In this document: positions 58,711 to 64,000 of the stretch, in pieces
Layout of the letters: every line of letters begins with the position of its first letter
How positions within the stretch are numbered: the stretch's first letter is position 1
From: Amblyomma americanum
Taxonomy: Eukaryota; Arthropoda; Arachnida; Ixodida; Ixodidae
Direction of reading: 5' to 3'
DNA length: 64,000 nt
Assembly: GCF_052857255.1 (NCBI RefSeq)
Contig: NW_027526653.1
Coordinates: 1-64,000 of the forward strand
Notes under the pieces: model-generated
What the model saw: only the letters and a program-made list of their open reading frames with translations
What the model was told of the DNA's origin: nothing
Database searches by the model: none
Position numbers and translations under genes: made by a program

Positions 58711-61700
58711 AAGTCTTCGAAGAGTAGACGAGAGAAAGGTGTAAACTATTTTTCTCAGAACTGCGCGAAAACTTGTATTGCGGCTCAAAACAACGAGATA
58801 CATCGTTTTAGATCGAAACTAGCAAGATTCATGGGCATCGATTTTACAAGTCTTCGAAGAGTAGACGAGAGAAAGCTGTAACTTTTTCTCTCAGAACTGC
58901 GCGAAAACTTGTATTCCGGTTCAAAACAACGGGATACATCGTTTTAGATCGAAACTAGCAAGATTCACGAGCATCGATTTTACAAGTCGTCGAAGAGTAG
59001 ACGAGAGAAAGGTGTAAACTTTTTCTCTCAGAACTGCGCGAAAACTTGTATTCGCCCTAAAACAACGGAATACATCGTTTAGATCGAAACTAGCAAGATT
59101 CACGAGCATCGGTTTTACAAGTCGTCGAAGAGTAGACGAGAGAAAGGTGTAAACTTTTTCTCTCAGAACTGCACGAAAACATGTATTCCGGCTCAAAACA
59201 ACGGGATACATCGTTTTAGATCTAAACTAGCAAGATTCACGAGCATCGATTTTACAATTCGTCGAATAGTGGACGAGAGAAAGGTGTAAACTTTTTCTCT
59301 CAGAACTGCGCGAAAACTTGTATAACGGCTCAAAACAACCGGGTACATCGTTTTAGATCCAAACTAGCAAGATTCACGAGCATCGATTTTACAAGTCGTC
59401 GAAGAGTACACGAGAGAAAGGTGTAAACTTTTTCTCTCAGAACTGCGCGAAAACTTGTATTCGGCTCAAAACAACGGGATACATCGTTTTAGGTTGAAAT
59501 TAGCAAGATTCACGAGCATCGATTTTACAAGTCGTCGAATAGTAGACGAGAGAAAGGTGTAAACTTTTTCTCTCAGAACTGCGCGAAAACTTGTATTCCG
59601 GCTCAAAACAACGGGATACATCGTTTTAGATCGAAACTAGCAAGATTCACGAGCATCGATTTTACAAGTCCTCGAAGAGTAGACGAGAGAAATGTGTAAA
59701 CTTTTCTCTCAGAACTGCGCGAAAACTTCTATTCCAGCTCAAAACAAAGAGATACATCGTTGTAGATCGAAACTAGCAAGATTCACGAGCATCGATTTTA
59801 CAAGTCGTCGAAGAGTAGACGAGAGAAAGGTGTAAACGTTTTCTCTCAGAACTGCGTCAGAACTTGTATTCCGGCTCAGAACAACGGGTTACATCGTTTT
59901 AGATTGAAACTAGCAGGATTCACGAGCATCGATATTACAAGTCGTCGAAGAGTAGACGAGAGAAAGTTGTAAACGTTTTCTCTCAGAACTGCGCGAAAAC
60001 TTGTATACCGGCTCAAAAAGCGGGATACATCGTTTTAGATCGAAACTAGCAAGATTCGCGAGCATCGATTTTACAAGTCGTCGAAGAGTATACGAGAGAA
60101 AGGTGTAAACTTTTTCTCTCAGACTGCGCGAAAACTTGTATTCCGGCTCAAAACAACAGAATGCATCGTTTTTATATCGAAACCAGCAAGATTCACGAGC
60201 ATCGGTTTTACAAGTCGTCGATGAGTAGACGAGAGAAAGGTGTAAACTTTTTCTCTCAGAACTGCGCGAAAACTTGTATTCCATCACAAAACAACGGGAT
60301 ACATCGTTTTAGGTCCAAACTAGCAAGATTCACGAGCATCGATTTACAAGTCGTCGAATAGTAGAAGAGAGAAAGGTGTAAACTTTTTCTCTCAGAACTG
60401 CGCGAAAACATGTATTCCGGCTCAAAAAAACGGGATACATCGTTTAGATCGAAACTAGCAAGATTCACGAGCATCGGTTTTACAAGTCGTCGAAGAGTAG
60501 ACGAGAGAAAGGTGTAAACTTTTTCTCTCAGAACTGCACGAAAACTTGTATTCCGGCTCAAAACAACGGAATACATCGTTTTAGATCGAAACGAGCAAAA
60601 TTCACGAGCATCGATTTTACAAGTCGTCAAAGAGTACACGAGAGAAAAGTGTAAACTTTTTCTCTCAGAACTGCGCGAAAACTTGTATTCCGGCTCAAAA
60701 CAACGCAATACATCGTTTTAAGTCGAAACTAGCATGATTCACGAGCATCGATTTTACCAGTCGTCGAAGAGAAGACAAGAGAAAGGTGTAAACTTTTTCT
60801 CTCAGAACTGCGCGAAAACTTGTATTCCGGCTCAAAACAACGGGATACATCGTTTTAGGTCGAAACTAGCAAGATTCACTAGCATCGATTTTACAAGTCG
60901 TCGAAGAGTGGACGAGAGAAAGGTGTAAACTTTTACTCTCAGAACTGCGCGAAAACTTGTATTCCGGCTCAAAATAACGGGATACATCGTTTTAGGTCGA
61001 AACTAGCAAGATTCACGAGCATCGATTTTACAAGTCCTCGAAGAGTAGACGAGAGAAATGTGTAAACTTTTTCTCTCAGAACTGCGCGAAAACTTCTATT
61101 CCAGCTCAAAACAAAGAGATACATCGTTGTAGATCGAAACTAGCAAGATTCACGAGCATCGATTTTACAAGTCGTCGAAGAGTAGACGAGAGAAAGGTGT
61201 AAACGTTTTCTCTCAGAACTGCGTCAGAACTTGTATTCCGGCTCAGAACAACGGGTTACATCGTTTTAGATTGAAACTAGCAGGATTCACGAGCATCGAT
61301 ATTACAAGTCGTCGAAGAGTAGACGAGAGAAAGTTGTAAACGTTTTCTCTCAGAACTGCGCGAAAAACTTGTATACCGGCTCAAAAAAGCGGGATACATC
61401 GTTTTAGATCGAAACTAGCAAGATTCGCGAGCATCGATTTTACAAGTCGTCGAAGAGTATACGAGAGAAAGGTGTAAACTTTTTCTCTCAGACTGCGCGA
61501 AAACTTGTATTCCGGCTCAAAACAACAGAATGCATCGTTTTATATCGAAACCAGCAAGATTCACGAGCATCGGTTTTACAAGTCGTCGATGAGTAGACGA
61601 GAGAAAGGTGTAAACTTTTTCTCTCAGAACTGCGCGAAAACTTGTATTCCATCACAAAACAACGGGGATACATCGTTTTAGGTCCAAACTAGCAAGATTC

Positions 61701-64000
61701 ACGAGCATCGATTTTACAAGTCGTCGAATAGTAGAAGAGAGAAAGGTGTAAACTTTTTCTCTCAGAACTGCGCGAAAACATGTATTCCGGCTCAAAAAAA
61801 CGGGATACATCGTTTAGATCGAAACTAGCAAGATTCACGAGCATCGGTTTTACAAGTCGTCGAAGAGTAGACGAGAGAAGGTGTAAACTTTTTCTCTCAG
61901 AACTGCACGAAAACTTGTATTCCGGCTCAAAACAACGGAATACATCGTTTTAGATCGAAACGAGCAAAATTCACGAGCATCGATTTTACAAGTCGTCAAA
62001 GAGTACACGAGAGAAAAGTGTAAACTTTTTCTCTCAGAACTGCGCGAAAACTTGTATTCCGGCTCAAAACAACGCAATACATCGTTTTAGGTCGAAACTA
62101 GCAAGATTCACGAGCATCGATTTTACCAGTCGTCGAAGAGAAGACAAGAGAAAGGTGTAAACTTTTTCTCTCAGAACTGCGCGAAAACTTGTATTCCGGC
62201 TCAAAACAACGGGATACATCGTTTTAGGTCGAAACTAGCAAGATTCACTAGCATCGATTTTACAAGTCGTCGAAGAGTGGACGAGAGAAAGGTGTAAACT
62301 TTTACTCTCAGAACTGCGCGAAAACTTGTATTCCGGCTCAAAACAACAGAATACATCGTTTTAGATCGAAACTAGCAAGATTCACGAGCATCGATTTTAC
62401 AGGTCGTCGAAGAGTAGACGAGAGAAAGGTGTAAACTTTTTCTCTCAGAACTGCACGAAAACTTGTATTCCGGCTCAAAACAACGGGATACATCGTTTTA
62501 GATCTAAACTAGCAAGATTCACGAGCATCGATTTAACAATTCGTCGAATAGTGGACGAGAGAAAGGTGTAAACTTTTTCTCTCAGAACTGCGCGAAAACT
62601 TGTATAACGGCTCAAAACAACCGGGTACATCGTTTTAGATCCAAACTAGCAAGATTCACGAGCATCGATTTTACAAGTCGTCGAAGAGTACACGAGAGAA
62701 AGGTGTAAACTTTTTCTCTCAGAACTGCGCGAAAACTTGTATTCCCGGCTCAAAACAACGGGATACATCGTTTTAGATCGAAACTAGCAAGATTCACGAG
62801 CATCGATTTTACAAGTCCTCGAAGAGTAGACGAGAGAAATGTGTAAACTTTTTCTCTCAGAACTGCGCGAAAACTTCTATTCCAGCTCAAAACAAAGAGA
62901 TACATCGTTGTAGATCGAAACTAGCAAGATTCACGAGCATCGATTTTACAAGTCGTCGAAGAGTAGACGAGAGAAAGGTGTAAACGTTTTCTCTCAGAAC
63001 TGCGTCAGAACTTGTATTCCGGCTCAGAAAAACGGGTTACATCGTTTTAGATCGAAACTAGCAGGATTCACGAGCATCGATATTACAAGTCGCCGAAGAG
63101 TAGACGAGAGAAAGTGTAAACGTTTTCTCTCAGAACTGCGCGAAAACTTGTATACCGGCTCAAAAAAGCGGGATACATCGTTTTAGATCGAAACTAGCAA
63201 GATTCGGAGCATCGATTTTACAAGTCGTCGAAGAGTATACGAGAGAAAGGTGTAAACTTTTTCTCTCAGACTGCGCGAAAACTTGTATTCCGGCTCAAAA
63301 CAACAGAATGCATCGTTTTATATCGAAACCAGCAAGATTCACGAGCATCGATTTTACAAGTCGTCGAAGAGTAGACGAGAGAAAGGTGTAAACTTTTTCT
63401 CTCAGAACTGCGCGAAAACTTGTATTCCATCACAAAACAACGGGATACATCGTTTTAGGTCCAAACTAGCAAGATTCACGAGCATCGATTTTACAAGTCG
63501 TCGAATAGTTTAAAGAGAGAAAGGTGTAAACTTTTTCTCTCAGAACTGCGCGAAAACATGTATTCCGGCTCAAAAAAACGGGATACATCGTTTAGATCGA
63601 AACTAGCAAGATTCACGAGCATCGGTTTTACAAGTCGTCGAAGAGTAGACGAGAGAAAGGTGTAAACTTTTTCTCTCAGAACTGCACGAAAACTTGTATT
63701 CCGGCTCAAAACAACGGGATACATCGTTTTAGATCGAAACGAGCAAAATTCACGAGCATCGATTTTACAAGTCGTCAAAGAGTACACGAGAGAAAAGTGT
63801 AAACTTTTTCTCATCAGAACTGCGCGAAAACTTGTATTCCGGCTCAAAACAACGCGATACATCGTTTTAGGTCGAAACTAGCAAGATTCACGAGCATCGA
63901 TTTTACCAGTCGTCGAAGAGAAGACAAGAGAAAGGTGTAACTTTTTCTCTCAGAACTGCACGAAAAACTTCTATTCCAGCTCAAAACAACGGGATACATC
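58711..64000. repeat. partial further copies of block K monomer series
   Basis: The gcgtcag landmark continues at 59,854, 61,221 and 63,002, giving spacings of 12, 10 and 13 monomers after 58,216. Each interval repeats the block K monomer order with different internal deletions (for example the tattccatcac, aacatgtattcc, cgcaatac and cagtcgtcgaagagaag variants). The last 100 bp returns to the ttctattccagctc type and leaves the window. Confidence 0.8.

Larger units (their letters stand above)
40797..64000. repeat. 137-bp satellite array, right arm
   Basis: Continuation of the same satellite, in the same orientation and monomer phase, after the retrotransposon. It runs off the window end. Additional monomer variants dominate the last 15 kb: one with tattccatcacaaaac, one with gcgtcagaacttg, and one with ataacggctc. 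These define the duplicated blocks there. As on the left, there is no gene, RNA or unrelated insertion in this stretch, and apparent open frames are repeat shadows. Confidence 0.97.

Noticed and set aside
63505..63520. Unique insertion at gaatagtttaaagagag
   Set aside because: It is only a few changed bases in one monomer, within normal copy variation.

Overview
The window is eukaryotic heterochromatin. It is one long head-to-tail satellite array with a single LTR retrotransposon inserted in it. The satellite fills 1-35750 and 40797-64000, about 59 kb or roughly 430 copies of a 137-bp monomer. All copies have the same orientation, including across the retrotransposon. The monomer consensus is about 42% GC and CpG-rich, with 11 CpG in 137 bp by my count. 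It carries a conserved 8-bp dyad (GAGAGAAA / TTTCTCTC, 11-nt loop). The many short open frames in the array are periodic shadows of the repeat: 137 is not a multiple of 3, so the frame drifts from copy to copy. I annotate none of them as genes.

The array is not a uniform higher-order repeat. It is a mosaic of local tandem segmental duplications. Unit sizes measured from variant-monomer landmarks are about 5, 6, 8, 9, 10, 11, 12, 13, 14, 15, 16, 18, 19 and 24 monomers. The youngest-looking is a 2,600-bp duplication at about 53,455-58,710. All spot checks between its two copies agree with no indel.

The retrotransposon (35751-40796, 5,046 bp, minus strand) is Ty3/gypsy-type. It has two 551-bp LTRs (TGTTA...CAACA in element orientation) that differ at one position, a 4-bp GAGA target duplication, a tRNA primer-binding site, a TATA box and AATAAA in each LTR, and one long gag-pol frame. 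Domain order is an N-terminal helix and charged coiled coil, a SCAN-like capsid C-terminal domain, one CCHC knuckle, an aspartic protease, reverse transcriptase and RNase H; the frame ends right after RNase H. Three lesions are visible: an in-frame TAG inside gag, DSA instead of DSG at the protease active site, and no integrase anywhere. The SCAN-like capsid and the ending just after RNase H suit the Gmr1-like group, where integrase lies upstream of reverse transcriptase. That points to an in-frame internal deletion of integrase between protease and reverse transcriptase.

Organism: an arthropod, most likely a hard (metastriate) tick. This is inferred from recalled resemblance of the Gag and Pol to repeat-derived tick proteins and is not proven by the sequence. 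I saw no host gene, RNA gene, CRISPR array or prokaryotic feature. The main points of interest are the modular duplication history of this satellite, its dyad, and a very young integrase-less element lying in one arm of that dyad.
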